Shown here one piece after another: positions 42,474-51,752 of a stretch of 56,522 nucleotides of DNA; positions within the stretch are counted from its first letter, which is position 1, and the number at the start of each line of letters is the position of its first letter. Source of the DNA: Vibrio sp. UCD-FRSSP16_30 (GTDB lineage: Bacteria; Pseudomonadota; Gammaproteobacteria; Enterobacterales; Vibrionaceae); the NCBI RefSeq assembly GCF_001676025.1, contig NZ_LZFW01000012.1, positions 1-56,522 on the forward strand, written 5' to 3'. The position numbers were made by a program, and so were the translations under genes. A model generated the notes under the pieces. It was not told where the DNA came from. It saw only the letters and a list, made by a program, of their open reading frames with translations, and did not search any database.

Positions 42474-43580
42474 ATGAAACGATGGTCACGGTGGGGATTG
42501 GCTTTTGTATTGCCAGTAGTAAGCGGTTGTCAGGCTATGTCGTCTTCTATAAATCCTGTAATAACGAGCCCTGTAATCGCGTCAAAGAACGCCGTCTATC
42601 ACATTCAAAAACAGTCTTCAGTGACTTTTTTGCAGCGTACTCAAGTGTTATCTGATGCTATCGCTGATTATTGCGCTTTGCAGGAAAACAACACTTCTGA
42701 TGTCGCTCAATCAGAAGAAAGGCGATCAGAAGTAGAAAAGCAGTTAAAAATAGATAAACGAGCATCTTTAGAGAAAAAATGGTCTGCAACAATGGCATCA
42801 TGGATGGCCCTGCAAGGGCAAGAGCGAGGACCGCAGCAAGCGTTAGATCAGAGTTGGAATATTCAGTTTTGGCCAGATAAGAAAAATACTCTAGGGCGAA
42901 AAATGCAGGCGTTATTGAGCGAGCCAAAGGCTTGGAGTGCGCAAGATATTTCCGAGCAAAGTGTTACAGTGCAGGGGCTTGGCGCAATAGAGTGGCTTGT
43001 TTATGATCAAAGTTCAGACTTTTCGTCTAATCATGATACTTGTCAAACTGCGATCTCGATAGGCGAAAACTTAGTCAACAACGCCTCATCGATTGAGCAA
43101 GCTTGGCAAGAAAATCCATGGACAGATTTAAGCGAGCAGGCTTGGGTATCAGAATATGTTTCTCTAATGTCCAATCAGCTCGATTATACAATGAAAAAAC
43201 TGAGCAGACCGCTGGCTAAGATAGGGCACCCTAAGCCTTATTTTGCAGAGTCTTGGCGAGCAAAACAGTCTTTGAGTAACATTCAATACAATGTGCTTGC
43301 GCTACAAGAGATCTATTTTGCTGATGGTACAGGCTTAGATCACTTATTAAGAAGCCAAGGTAAGTATCAGTTAGCGGATAATATGAGTAAGCAATTTACC
43401 AATATATTGTCTGCTTGGCCCGAGCAAAGTAGCCTATTTGATGCGCTGCAAAGTCGTGAAGGTTATTCGATGACGCTGGCTCAGTATAATAAGTTAGAGT
43501 ATTTGAAATACTTATTAGATGAAAACGTCGCGTTAGAGTTGGGTATTGTGATTGGGTTTAATGCAACCGATGGCGATTGA
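42474..43580 (+). CDS. imelysin-family lipoprotein
   Basis: The 368-residue protein has a lipoprotein signal (lipobox VSGC, Cys19) and an imelysin-type helical body with GLGAIEWLVYDQ, the counterpart of GYHAIEF in the first imelysin. It is far diverged from that gene, so the pair is not a recent duplication. It overlaps the DUF1513 gene by about 20 bases. It is probably a membrane-anchored iron-related partner. Confidence 0.82.
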   Translation: MKRWSRWGLAFVLPVVSGCQAMSSSINPVITSPVIASKNAVYHIQKQSSVTFLQRTQVLSDAIADYCALQENNTSDVAQSEERRSEVEKQLKIDKRASLEKKWSATMASWMALQGQERGPQQALDQSWNIQFWPDKKNTLGRKMQALLSEPKAWSAQDISEQSVTVQGLGAIEWLVYDQSSDFSSNHDTCQTAISIGENLVNNASSIEQAWQENPWTDLSEQAWVSEYVSLMSNQLDYTMKKLSRPLAKIGHPKPYFAESWRAKQSLSNIQYNVLALQEIYFADGTGLDHLLRSQGKYQLADNMSKQFTNILSAWPEQSSLFDALQSREGYSMTLAQYNKLEYLKYLLDENVALELGIVIGFNATDGD

Positions 43581-44670
43581 TAGTTCACGCCGCACTTTAC
43601 TTAAAGGTTTAGCCATCTCTATTAGCGCTCCGGCTTTTGTGGGAGGGTGCGCTACTTTAGGTGGCGATAGTCGTCCTACCTTTGCCGGTTGTGCGACTAG
43701 AAATAAAAATCAGTATCTTGCAGTTATTGCAAATCAATATGGACAGCCCATTCACCAGATCCCTCTAGCAGATAGAGGGCATGGGGTAGCGGTTAATTCT
43801 GCGCTTGAGCATTTGGTGGTGTTCTCTCGCCGTCCGGGGCACTTCTTCCAAGTCTGTGATTATCAAAGTGGTGAGATTGTTCAGGTCAAACTCGCATCCA
43901 GTCAGCGCTACTTCTATGGTCATGGCTGCTATTCATTAGATCATCGCTGGCTGTATGTGAGCGAATGTGAGCAAGGCAGTAGCCAAGGTATTATTGGTGT
44001 TTATGACAGTGCTTATCAATATCAAAAAGTGGCTGAATTGCGTAATTTTGGCATTGGTCCTCATGAAATTACCGCATTGGATAATGGCGGGTTGGCGGTG
44101 GCCGTTGGCGGGATCCATACTGACGGGCGATCTCAACTTAACTTACACACAATGCAGCCTTCTTTGAGTTATCTTAATGAGCAAGGAAGGCTTATTGAGC
44201 AGGTTTTCTTAGCCGATCATCAATTGAGTATTCGTCATATTAGTGCTGGTACAGGCAGTGAAACTGATCAAGTATTTTGTGGATTACAAAATAAAGGGGA
44301 TAAAGATGAATTTCCGCCGCTTGTATTTAAACATACTCAGGGTGATAAAAAAATGCAGCCTCTTGGGGCGAAGCCTGAGCAATGGGCAAGGTTTGATAAC
44401 TACATTGGCAGTATTGCGGCTACTGATAAATGGGTGATTGCGACATCACCTAGAGGAAATTGTTATGGAATTTGGGCGCAAAATAGTGGTGAGCTATTAG
44501 AAATATCGAGCTTAGCCGATGCTTGTGGCGTCACTTCGTTTGATGATGGTTTTGCCATGAGTTCGGGTTCCGGCGCTGTCCTTGTCAGTGACGCAAATCA
44601 CAGTGATAAAAGTGAATTAAATCATTTCATTACACCAATTATTTGGGATAACCATTGGAGTGTAATTTAA
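43561..44670 (+). CDS. DUF1513 protein with twin-arginine/lipoprotein signal
   Basis: The 369-residue protein has a Tat-type signal (SSRRTLLKGL, residues 8-17) and a VGGC lipobox-like Cys. The body looks like a seven-blade beta-propeller (repeated strand-turn segments with GHG and conserved GPHE motif: IGPHEITALDNGG). DUF1513 proteins follow imelysins in many iron-regulated operons. I placed the start at the ATG at 43561, which has GGG upstream, in preference to 43570 or 43552. Exact role unknown; it closes the four-gene group. Confidence 0.83.
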   Translation: MQPMAIDSSRRTLLKGLAISISAPAFVGGCATLGGDSRPTFAGCATRNKNQYLAVIANQYGQPIHQIPLADRGHGVAVNSALEHLVVFSRRPGHFFQVCDYQSGEIVQVKLASSQRYFYGHGCYSLDHRWLYVSECEQGSSQGIIGVYDSAYQYQKVAELRNFGIGPHEITALDNGGLAVAVGGIHTDGRSQLNLHTMQPSLSYLNEQGRLIEQVFLADHQLSIRHISAGTGSETDQVFCGLQNKGDKDEFPPLVFKHTQGDKKMQPLGAKPEQWARFDNYIGSIAATDKWVIATSPRGNCYGIWAQNSGELLEISSLADACGVTSFDDGFAMSSGSGAVLVSDANHSDKSELNHFITPIIWDNHWSVI

Positions 44671-44901
44671 GTATTTACGCTCTGTGACAAGCATTGCTAC
44701 CACCATGATTTTTTCAGTACTAACACACAACTCTAAAATTAAAGATGAACACCTAGAACCTGTCTGGTCATCTTTATGATAAAAAAACGCCTTAAAATGG
44801 ATTTTCGCACTTTTATTCTTTTAATTGGAATACTGATTCATTAATGAGTTGGTGTTTAGTGTATTAAGAATAAATATCGAGAACTGAAAATAAGGAATTC
44901 T

Positions 44902-45468
44902 GTGAATATAAATAACACCGTTAAAGTTGCTATTTTAACTGGTTTTGTGACTTGCTCTGTTAATGCAAAAACAATCCATAATGAGAACATGATTCAACTT
45001 GGTGTTGGCCTTGGTCAATCCACTTATACCGATAGCTTCGCTATGAATGTTTATGCACAAAGAAGCATCAAGGGTCAGATTGGATGGCGCGGGCAATTTG
45101 GCTTTGCTGGTGGCGTAAAAGGCACCCAAAGTGCTAGTGATGTTATGAGCAATCCTAATGGCGCATCTCAGCGTACACCGAGCAATGATATTGACGGTGT
45201 TTTTAGCGTCTCCCTTGCCCCCACTTATACATTAAATATTTCTCATCCTATTAGTGTGTGGGTTGGCCCTGAATATGCTTGTGCCAAAGGTTATGAATCG
45301 TATCATTCTGATGGTTCAATGGGAGATTACTATATGGAGGGGGATAGCCACTCTATATGGGGTATTGCTGCTGGCATTAATGCAACTACCACCAAAGGTT
45401 GGAATTTAGGGTTAGCCTATTCATCAACAACAAAAGGCGTATTTAGTGATATTGGTATGACATTTTAG
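44902..45468 (+). CDS. small outer-membrane beta-barrel protein
   Basis: The 188-residue protein starts with GTG and has a ribosome site AAGGA upstream. A signal peptide (cleavage near VNA) precedes alternating aromatic-rich strands ending in DIGMTF. It is a small OmpW/OmpA-like barrel in layout, but I cannot name the family. It stands alone before the glycosyltransferase pair. Function unknown. Confidence 0.7.
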   Translation: MNINNTVKVAILTGFVTCSVNAKTIHNENMIQLGVGLGQSTYTDSFAMNVYAQRSIKGQIGWRGQFGFAGGVKGTQSASDVMSNPNGASQRTPSNDIDGVFSVSLAPTYTLNISHPISVWVGPEYACAKGYESYHSDGSMGDYYMEGDSHSIWGIAAGINATTTKGWNLGLAYSSTTKGVFSDIGMTF

Positions 45469-45612
45469 GGGAATATTCGCGATATCCTGTTCGTCTTTGT
45501 TAGAAACTTAAAATATAAGATGCAACAAATAGTACTCATTATTTGTCACTCCTCTTACACAGAACTGCTAAATTTGACTGTAATAGAAGATTAAGTCGCC
45601 CCTGGAGATAAC

Positions 45613-46551
45613 ATGAAGACAGTTTCTGTAGTGATCCCTTGTTTTAATGAAAGTGAGGTTATAGATGCTACGGTGGATGAACTCATTTCAGTCACTAATG
45701 ATATTGCAAATTACGCATTTGAATTGATTTTCATCAACGATGGTAGCTCTGATGATACAGAGACCAAGCTATTAGCTCATAGTAAGCACTATTCTAATGT
45801 GCGAGTTTTGTCTTTTTCTCGAAATTTTGGGCATCAACAAGCCGTTAGTGCTGGTTTAGACGCCAGCACTGGTGATGCGGTTGTATTAATTGACGCAGAC
45901 CTACAAGATCCTCCCGCAGTTATTAAAGATATGATTGTGAAGTGGGAGCAGGGTTATGATGTGGTATATGGCACACGCTCTAGCCGAGAAGGTGAGTCAT
46001 GGTTTAAAAAGGTGACAGCAAAGAGTTTTTATCGCCTGTTAAACTACTTATCGGAAGTGGAAATCCCTCTAGATACGGGTGATTTTCGTTTAATGGATCG
46101 CCAAGTTGTTAACCATCTAATTGCAATGCCAGAAAAATCTCGCTTTATTCGCGGCATGGTCAGCTGGATTGGCTTTAACCAAACTGCGATTGAATATGAG
46201 CGTTCTGCTCGTTTTGCCGGTGAGTCTAAATACCCTTTAACTAAAATGATTAAATTTGGCTTAGATGGCATTTTATCGTTTTCAGTAAAACCATTAAAAC
46301 TGTCGATTATGATGGGTTTTGCCTGTTCAGGCGTGGCCATGTTAATGCTGATCTACTCTTTCTATATTCGCTTAATGACGGATCACTGGGAATCAGGTTG
46401 GACGTCATTACTGGTGTCTATTCTATTTATTGGTGGTGTGCAGCTTATCTCAATTGGTATTTTGGGCGAATACATCGCTCGAATTTATAACGAATCTAAA
46501 GACAGACCGCTATACATTATCAAAGAGAGCCGAAAAACAGATGATGAATAA
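45613..46551 (+). CDS. bactoprenol glucosyl transferase, GtrB-like (GT2)
   Basis: The 312-residue membrane-bound glycosyltransferase has a GT-A domain with VVIPCFNESE at residues 6-15, NDGSSD and DADLQDPP. Two C-terminal membrane helices (about 232-255 and 265-288) are typical of GtrB and dolichol-phosphate-mannose synthases. It puts a sugar on undecaprenyl phosphate. It overlaps the next gene's start by about 11 bases, so the two are translated together. Confidence 0.9.
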   Translation: MKTVSVVIPCFNESEVIDATVDELISVTNDIANYAFELIFINDGSSDDTETKLLAHSKHYSNVRVLSFSRNFGHQQAVSAGLDASTGDAVVLIDADLQDPPAVIKDMIVKWEQGYDVVYGTRSSREGESWFKKVTAKSFYRLLNYLSEVEIPLDTGDFRLMDRQVVNHLIAMPEKSRFIRGMVSWIGFNQTAIEYERSARFAGESKYPLTKMIKFGLDGILSFSVKPLKLSIMMGFACSGVAMLMLIYSFYIRLMTDHWESGWTSLLVSILFIGGVQLISIGILGEYIARIYNESKDRPLYIIKESRKTDDE

Positions 46552-48331
46552 ATCTGTTCAGAAATTAACGAGCTTAATTTCAGCTAACGCCCAACAAAAG
46601 GGGCGTTTTGTTTTTGTTGGCATTATAAATACGCTGACTGCTTATTTAGCTTTTGTGGCTATTCATGAATTTACTGGGCGATACATCGTATCGTCAGTGT
46701 TGTCTTATTTTGTCGGCATGATGGTGAGCTATGCGCTAAATCGCCGTTTTGTCTTTAAAAGTGAGCAACAAGGTGGGCAGTTAATTCCATTTTGCGTAGT
46801 AAATTTAAGCTCGCTGGCATGTTCTACCGGAGCTCTATTTTTATTGGTTCATTTCGGTGGTTTGCACGTTTATATTGCGCAAGTGTTAGCAATATTGGTT
46901 TCCATGACCATGAATTATATTGGCTATAAAAAAATCTTCGTCAATGGTGTTTCAATGCAAAAAGTTACGCAATATTTTTATAATGATAAAGGCTCGCTCG
47001 ATCCTATATTGGTCATTCAATGGCTTTTATTGGTTGTTATAGCGGTTATCACGGTCTTGAATTTACGGCTTTCGATGTCGTCTAATATTGCGCATGACGC
47101 TTTGCCCTATATGGCAGGTTATAGCGAAAAATTCACGACAGAAGGGCGCTGGATTAACTTTGCGTTATATTGGCCTCTAAAATCACTTCCTGCTGCGCTG
47201 GCAAATAGTTTAAGTAACTTATTTTTATTTGTGTTTGCTTATAAAGTGATTATGGGCGTAAAAAAAGACACATGGCTTGCGTTAGTGTTGGCTTTGGTTG
47301 TGCTGAATATTCCTAATTTTACCATGCTACTTAAATGGCCAATGACATTATTGCCAGGCTGTTTTATGTTGGCATTGTTTGCTTGCATTCGTAAGTATCT
47401 GCATCCCTATACATTATTAATTGCTGCTGGTGTTTTGCTGTTTGCGACTTATCCGGCATTTTATTTTTTAATCCCTTTGCTGTTTTTATCTACGTTAAGA
47501 CAAGCAAGTTATCTCGATATTGTTAAGTTTCTCTGCGTGTGGGTTTTAGGGTATGTATTAGGTTACGCCGTCGCAAATGGTTTTGTGTATTTGTATACTG
47601 CGCTATGCACTGACCATGCCACCTTTATTCACTTTGTGAGTTGGCGTCATGAAGCACCATCAAACAGTTTGTCCTCTCTTTTGACGAACATCGGTAAAAG
47701 TGCCGGTGACTTCACTCGCAATGTAAAATACCTCGCAACATTAAGTGCGTGGTTTTTTATACCTATTGCGGTAACCGCACTATGGGCATTGTTTAAGCAT
47801 TTTAAATACACGGCAATGTTAATTATTGTTATCACGTCGCTGTACTTTAGCGTTGTACCACTTGGTGTAACGGTGCCCCTTCGCTCGGGAGTCACCTTGC
47901 CTATTGGTCTGATATTGCTACTGCCTTTGATTAAAGATAAAGGCTGGCGTCTATTACTTGTGGTGACTTTGCTTGTCCCTCTTGCCTATCAAACTCATGA
48001 CTATAACTTTAAGTATGCACATAACCGAGATGTGATTGCTCAGCTTTTAGAGCAAAATGATGCGCAGAGCTATTTAAAACAGCCGCAATTGTTTGACAAG
48101 GTAGTAGTGAGTGTTGATGAAGAAAAGATGAGTGAATATATGCTCAATAAAACGCATTCACACTCATTTAAAAATGTCTCAAATTTGAAGTATCACTATA
48201 TCCAACCTTATCTTTATCAATTTGGTTGGAAAGAGTCGGATATTGAAGTGATTAATAAGGCTCAAGACAGCGTTCAAGGTGTTAGTCGCGTTGAGAGAAA
48301 AGAGAGGATCTTGTATCTCAACATTGAGTAA
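46541..48331 (+). CDS. GtrA flippase fused to a multi-membrane glycosyl transferase (GtrC-like)
   Basis: About 596 residues. The first 140 match GtrA (four membrane helices, GRFVFVGIINTLTAYLAFV near the start, YALNRRFVFKS in the middle), the flippase for undecaprenyl-linked sugar. The following 360 residues carry about nine or ten more membrane helices, as in large GT-C-type transferases, and a soluble tail. So the GtrA and GtrC-like roles are joined in one protein. I start at 46541 (MMN), just inside GtrB; an upstream opening at 46430 is an artefact. Fused GtrA proteins occur in some bacteria; substrate and target are unknown. Confidence 0.8.
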   Translation: MMNKSVQKLTSLISANAQQKGRFVFVGIINTLTAYLAFVAIHEFTGRYIVSSVLSYFVGMMVSYALNRRFVFKSEQQGGQLIPFCVVNLSSLACSTGALFLLVHFGGLHVYIAQVLAILVSMTMNYIGYKKIFVNGVSMQKVTQYFYNDKGSLDPILVIQWLLLVVIAVITVLNLRLSMSSNIAHDALPYMAGYSEKFTTEGRWINFALYWPLKSLPAALANSLSNLFLFVFAYKVIMGVKKDTWLALVLALVVLNIPNFTMLLKWPMTLLPGCFMLALFACIRKYLHPYTLLIAAGVLLFATYPAFYFLIPLLFLSTLRQASYLDIVKFLCVWVLGYVLGYAVANGFVYLYTALCTDHATFIHFVSWRHEAPSNSLSSLLTNIGKSAGDFTRNVKYLATLSAWFFIPIAVTALWALFKHFKYTAMLIIVITSLYFSVVPLGVTVPLRSGVTLPIGLILLLPLIKDKGWRLLLVVTLLVPLAYQTHDYNFKYAHNRDVIAQLLEQNDAQSYLKQPQLFDKVVVSVDEEKMSEYMLNKTHSHSFKNVSNLKYHYIQPYLYQFGWKESDIEVINKAQDSVQGVSRVERKERILYLNIE

Positions 48332-48357
48332 AATCCATTAAAATAACAATGAATATA

Positions 48358-48386
48358 AGCCCCTATTAGTGAGTCTAATAGGGGCT
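48358..48386 (+). terminator. intrinsic terminator after the glycosyltransferase pair
   Basis: A perfect 12-bp stem (AGCCCCTATTAG / CTAATAGGGGCT) with a 5-base loop runs into TTTGTGTTTTTATT. It also sits downstream of the convergent TraF_2 gene. Confidence 0.88.
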
Positions 48387-48428
48387 TTGTGTTTTTATTC
48401 CTAGCTAAAGAAAAGGCTAAAGAAGGAG

Positions 48429-49592
48429 CTAAAGTGTTAGAGAAAGGTTCAAACCAATCGCGGCTTGAGTTTCATTAGCGTATGATCCTGCAATATCAAG
48501 GTGAACAACACCAAATGGGCTAAATCCAATACCGGCTGTTACGCTATCGTCTAAGTTACCTTCAAGATCATGTTCATAGCCTAAACGAAGCTGCGCCCAA
48601 TCAAATAAGTTACCCTCGACGCCAGCTCGGACAAACTGTGTATCATCGGTTGATACGCTCGCAAATCGTGTTTGTTTATTGAGGTCAGCATCGGCTGCAA
48701 AGGTGAAGTATTGTAATTGATAGGCAATGCCTAAACCAATATGAGGCTCCACTTTATAGGTGTGGGTTTGGCCTAATACTTCGACGGTTTCAATATCCTG
48801 ACTGATTAGATTTAGCGCGCTGAGCCCGACAGAAAGTTTACGCCATTGATACAAAAGCCCTAGGTCAATATTAAAGGTGTTGTCGGTTGTTGAGACATCA
48901 TCATAATCACTAATATCGTAGTCGTTTAGTGTACTTTTTGAATAAAAGCTGTGTAATTGCTGGAACTTAGGTGAAACACCAACAGAAATGCTTTGCTCAT
49001 CAAAAGTGAATTTCTTTGCAAGTGTGACGCCTACATCCACTACGCCGATGCCAACAATAGAAGCTGTAGAATCGTTGTAGGCTTGTTCAATTGAGGCCCA
49101 ATCACTAGAGTCGATATGTGTCACATCAGCCATCGAGATAAGGTTGACGTAATTTTGACTAAATAACGCGACAGAGACTGCATCAAAAGGCAATGCAATT
49201 GCAAGCCCCGCGCTTGCTTCAACCGATACCGGTTTTGCATCAGCCAATGCATTTAAGGTATTAGCAAATTCATCGATATCGTCTTGTGAGCTCTGTTCAT
49301 TTAGCTTATCAAAGCTATCGTGCAGATCGTTAATGTGTGAAAGAGTCTCATCCGAATCGACCGCTCTAGCTCCAACAGAAGGAAGCAACAGGCCAAAACT
49401 ATCATCAGGCTGGCTATTTGCAAGAAGAGCAGGGTTGATAAAGCTTGCGGCTAAATAATTGCCAGAGGCAACACCTGTGCCTCCCATTCCTGTTGTACGA
49501 CCATCGGCATAAAAATTATTGGCATGAGCAATATTAGAGCCAAGTAGCGCAACACTTAAACCAAGGGCAATCTTAGTCGGTAGATTGTTCAT
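48429..49592 (-). CDS. TraF_2-type outer-membrane protein (FadL-like layout)
   Basis: The 387-residue protein has a signal peptide (cleavage near AHA at about 25), then FYADGRTTGMGGTGVASG and an FINPALLA motif that are characteristic of the TraF_2/plasmid-transfer-operon family in Vibrio. The rest is beta-rich, as in FadL-like barrels, ending in GLNLSLTL. Despite the family name, no conjugation genes are present and its role is unknown. Confidence 0.83.
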   Translation of the reverse strand: MNNLPTKIALGLSVALLGSNIAHANNFYADGRTTGMGGTGVASGNYLAASFINPALLANSQPDDSFGLLLPSVGARAVDSDETLSHINDLHDSFDKLNEQSSQDDIDEFANTLNALADAKPVSVEASAGLAIALPFDAVSVALFSQNYVNLISMADVTHIDSSDWASIEQAYNDSTASIVGIGVVDVGVTLAKKFTFDEQSISVGVSPKFQQLHSFYSKSTLNDYDISDYDDVSTTDNTFNIDLGLLYQWRKLSVGLSALNLISQDIETVEVLGQTHTYKVEPHIGLGIAYQLQYFTFAADADLNKQTRFASVSTDDTQFVRAGVEGNLFDWAQLRLGYEHDLEGNLDDSVTAGIGFSPFGVVHLDIAGSYANETQAAIGLNLSLTL

Positions 49593-49838
49593 TTAAATCC
49601 CTTTTAAATAATACAAAGTTAGTAAAATTGTTTTGAAATAAAACTAGCGGTAAATTTTTATTAGGATGCTATATGAGAAACTTTATGTATACGATATCAA
49701 TCATATACTTAGCGTTATAAATGCGATGAGTTGTAAGCAAGTATTGCAATAAGATGAGGGGGTGTATTTTTTGCAGTAATAATGTTGTCAGTGATACTGA
49801 TTAAGCTGAATTTCTACGTGATGAAACGATGTAAAAAA

Positions 49839-49863
49839 TTAAGGCTAGAAGCTCTAGCCTTAA
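49839..49863 (-). terminator. intrinsic terminator of the His-rich protein gene
   Basis: A perfect 11-bp stem (TTAAGGCTAGA / TCTAGCCTTAA) with a 3-base loop runs into TTTTTT on the minus strand. Confidence 0.88.
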
Positions 49864-49878
49864 TCATTATTCTTTTGC

Positions 49879-50457
49879 TTATTTAAATGCGTAGCGAACG
49901 CCTAATGCTGCATCCACACTGAAGTGGAAGTCATCAGGAACGTCAACAGTAGGAGCGAGTGACGCATAACCATCCCATTGTGGTGCAAACTGCCAATCTA
50001 GGCCTAGAGGTACACGAATACCGTATTCGTTGAAGTGCTGGTCTTCATCTCTTGCCCAGTATCCATCATTCCAATGATGACAGTTACCATTCGAGTCATA
50101 GCTATCACACTGATGATGGTAACCAGTCCAATGTCCTTCGTTACCGTGCCAAGTTTTATTAAAATCATAAAAACCACCAACACCGACATAATAGGTAAAC
50201 GGCAGTTTAGGACTAAAACGTTGATCTTTAATTACGAGATAATCAGCAGATAAACCGTCATTACCAATGAATGCGTTTACTGTATCGTAGAGTTCAGCTG
50301 TCACACCAAAACCTTGATCAAAACCAACACCTACTTTGAAATCAGAATGGTTTGAGTAACTACGAGGTTTCGTGTTTACAGGTGTTCCTGTATCGGCGTG
50401 AGCAGCTGTAGCAGATAAAATAATACCTGCAGCTGCCAAAGCTTTAACTTTGTTCAT
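49879..50457 (-). CDS. secreted beta-rich protein with a His-rich loop
   Basis: The 192-residue protein begins at the ATG at 50457 (TAGGAATATC just upstream; the extended frame to 50484 lacks a ribosome site). A signal peptide ends at AHA (about residue 21). Strands with a C-terminal RYAFK segment suggest a small outer-membrane barrel. Residues about 100-135 (HGNEGHWTGYHHQ, then CDSYDSNGNCHH and DEDQH) hold seven His and two Cys, a possible metal-binding surface loop. I do not recognise the family. Promoter and terminator show a single-gene unit. Confidence 0.72.
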   Translation of the reverse strand: MNKVKALAAAGIILSATAAHADTGTPVNTKPRSYSNHSDFKVGVGFDQGFGVTAELYDTVNAFIGNDGLSADYLVIKDQRFSPKLPFTYYVGVGGFYDFNKTWHGNEGHWTGYHHQCDSYDSNGNCHHWNDGYWARDEDQHFNEYGIRVPLGLDWQFAPQWDGYASLAPTVDVPDDFHFSVDAALGVRYAFK

Positions 50458-50832
50458 GATATTCCTAATCGTGTACTTGCCCATACTACTATTCAGATCC
50501 CGAACAGAGCTTTATAAATGGGGCATAATTTTAAAAAATATGTCGCACTCATCAAAGAGAGTGTGACGAGTATCTCAGTAATCTTCGGGAAAGTTCAATC
50601 TTGATTGGTTTTTTTGCATGTAAAGATATATTCCATAAATGCAGGTATTCATTATTTAGACTTAGAAAATAGAGCATTTAGAAGTACGAGTGAGGGAATT
50701 AAAGTCGCAAAATTAAGAGGGGGAAATGCTGTAAAAGCTCCGAATAATAGTCGCAATAGTTTACTAAAATCACTATGTGGAAATTAAGGAGCTTCTATCT
50801 ATTAGTTAAGTATTTATCTTAGATTTCAATAC
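50458..50832. other. intergenic region, no gene supported
   Basis: About 375 bases between the His-rich protein gene and the GNAT-like gene. A 60-codon plus-strand frame (50605-50787) has a poor start and no ribosome site. An imperfect hairpin (GTCGCACTC and GAGTGTGAC, near 50543-50568) is visible, without a T-run. Confidence 0.5.
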
Positions 50833-51294
50833 TTACCCTATTTGTTTGGTATAAGTTTTACCTTGCTCAGTTTCAATTACTTTATCAGTTAGCTTGCAAC
50901 AAAAGGCATGACCGGCTTCATTCTCTTTATCAACATTGAACGTGACAGAAAACGAAGAAATATTATTACGTGACAGACCATTCTTAAGTTCTTGCATTGC
51001 TTTTTCAAATACAGATGTTGCGTGACCTTGTTGACGAAATTTTGCATAAGTTGCGATCTCTAAATCAAAACAGAGACTATCAGCTTCAGAATCTTTCACT
51101 GTTGCAACGCAAAGTGCTTTAACTCGAGTGCCATTACCCATTAGCGCGTAACTATAACGAGTTTCACCATCCGGTTGATCTAAGTAGACCAATAAATCAG
51201 AGAATAACTCACCTTTAGCCGTTACCAGGCTATTAGTATTTAATGCTTTTTGAAACGCACCAAATACAAATTCTGCCGTGTTTTGCTCACTCAT
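50833..51294 (-). CDS. GNAT-like acetyltransferase
   Basis: The 153-residue cytosolic protein has a FRQQGHATSVFEKAM segment that resembles the acetyl-CoA-binding motif A (RxxGxA) of GNAT enzymes, and a late AFCCKL near the usual C-terminal region. The match is moderate. It is single, with no related neighbour; substrate unknown. Confidence 0.65.
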   Translation of the reverse strand: MSEQNTAEFVFGAFQKALNTNSLVTAKGELFSDLLVYLDQPDGETRYSYALMGNGTRVKALCVATVKDSEADSLCFDLEIATYAKFRQQGHATSVFEKAMQELKNGLSRNNISSFSVTFNVDKENEAGHAFCCKLTDKVIETEQGKTYTKQIG

Positions 51295-51752
51295 GCCATT
51301 TCCTTAAAAATAATATTGCTTAATAGCTTTACTCAGCATTATGCCATTGAATGGGAGATTGGAGCACTGTTAAACGGCGTTATAATTGCAACGTTAACTT
51401 TCTGTTCTTTTCCCTTTGAAAATTGCAATAGAAAACAAAGTGTAATGACCTCGTTGTCAGGATGGATTTAAAGTCAAACGGTTGTATACACAGGGTGAGA
51501 TCACGAACGTTATTTGAGCAAAATAATGTGCACTATTGGAACAAGTCATAGTGGCATGGATGCCACTATGAAGCCATCAAGGATGATTTTACGGCGTCTT
51601 GTGGAGATGATGCACATGATTGGTCGATAAATATCCACTCATGCGTTCGCCCTAGTTGTATACACGCTTTGTAAACTTATATTCACTCAACATAAAGTTT
51701 AATCGATTGTGTTACTTTTTGCGCATTGTTGTCCTATTTTTTGGAATTTATC
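51295..51752. other. intergenic region with a perfect palindrome
   Basis: About 458 bases between divergent genes. No credible coding frame. It contains the perfect inverted repeat at 51547-51570 (separate entry) and must hold the promoter of the barrel gene at 51753. Confidence 0.55.
51547..51570. repeat. perfect 11-bp inverted repeat with GG centre
   Basis: CATAGTGGCAT and ATGCCACTATG flank a GG. It is followed by AAGCCATCAAGGATGATTT and GGCGTCTTG. There is no T-run, so it is not a simple terminator. Confidence 0.6.

Noticed and set aside
44741..44775. AAAGATGA / TCATCTTT stem as a terminator after the DUF1513 gene
   Set aside because: The loop is long and there is no T-run directly after the stem on the plus strand.
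48429..49592. Reading the TraF_2 protein as evidence of a conjugative element
   Set aside because: No other transfer genes, integrase or att site; the family name is historical and the protein looks like an outer-membrane barrel.
50605..50787. Plus-strand frame of 60 codons
   Set aside because: Poor start, no ribosome site, unusual composition and no recognisable family.
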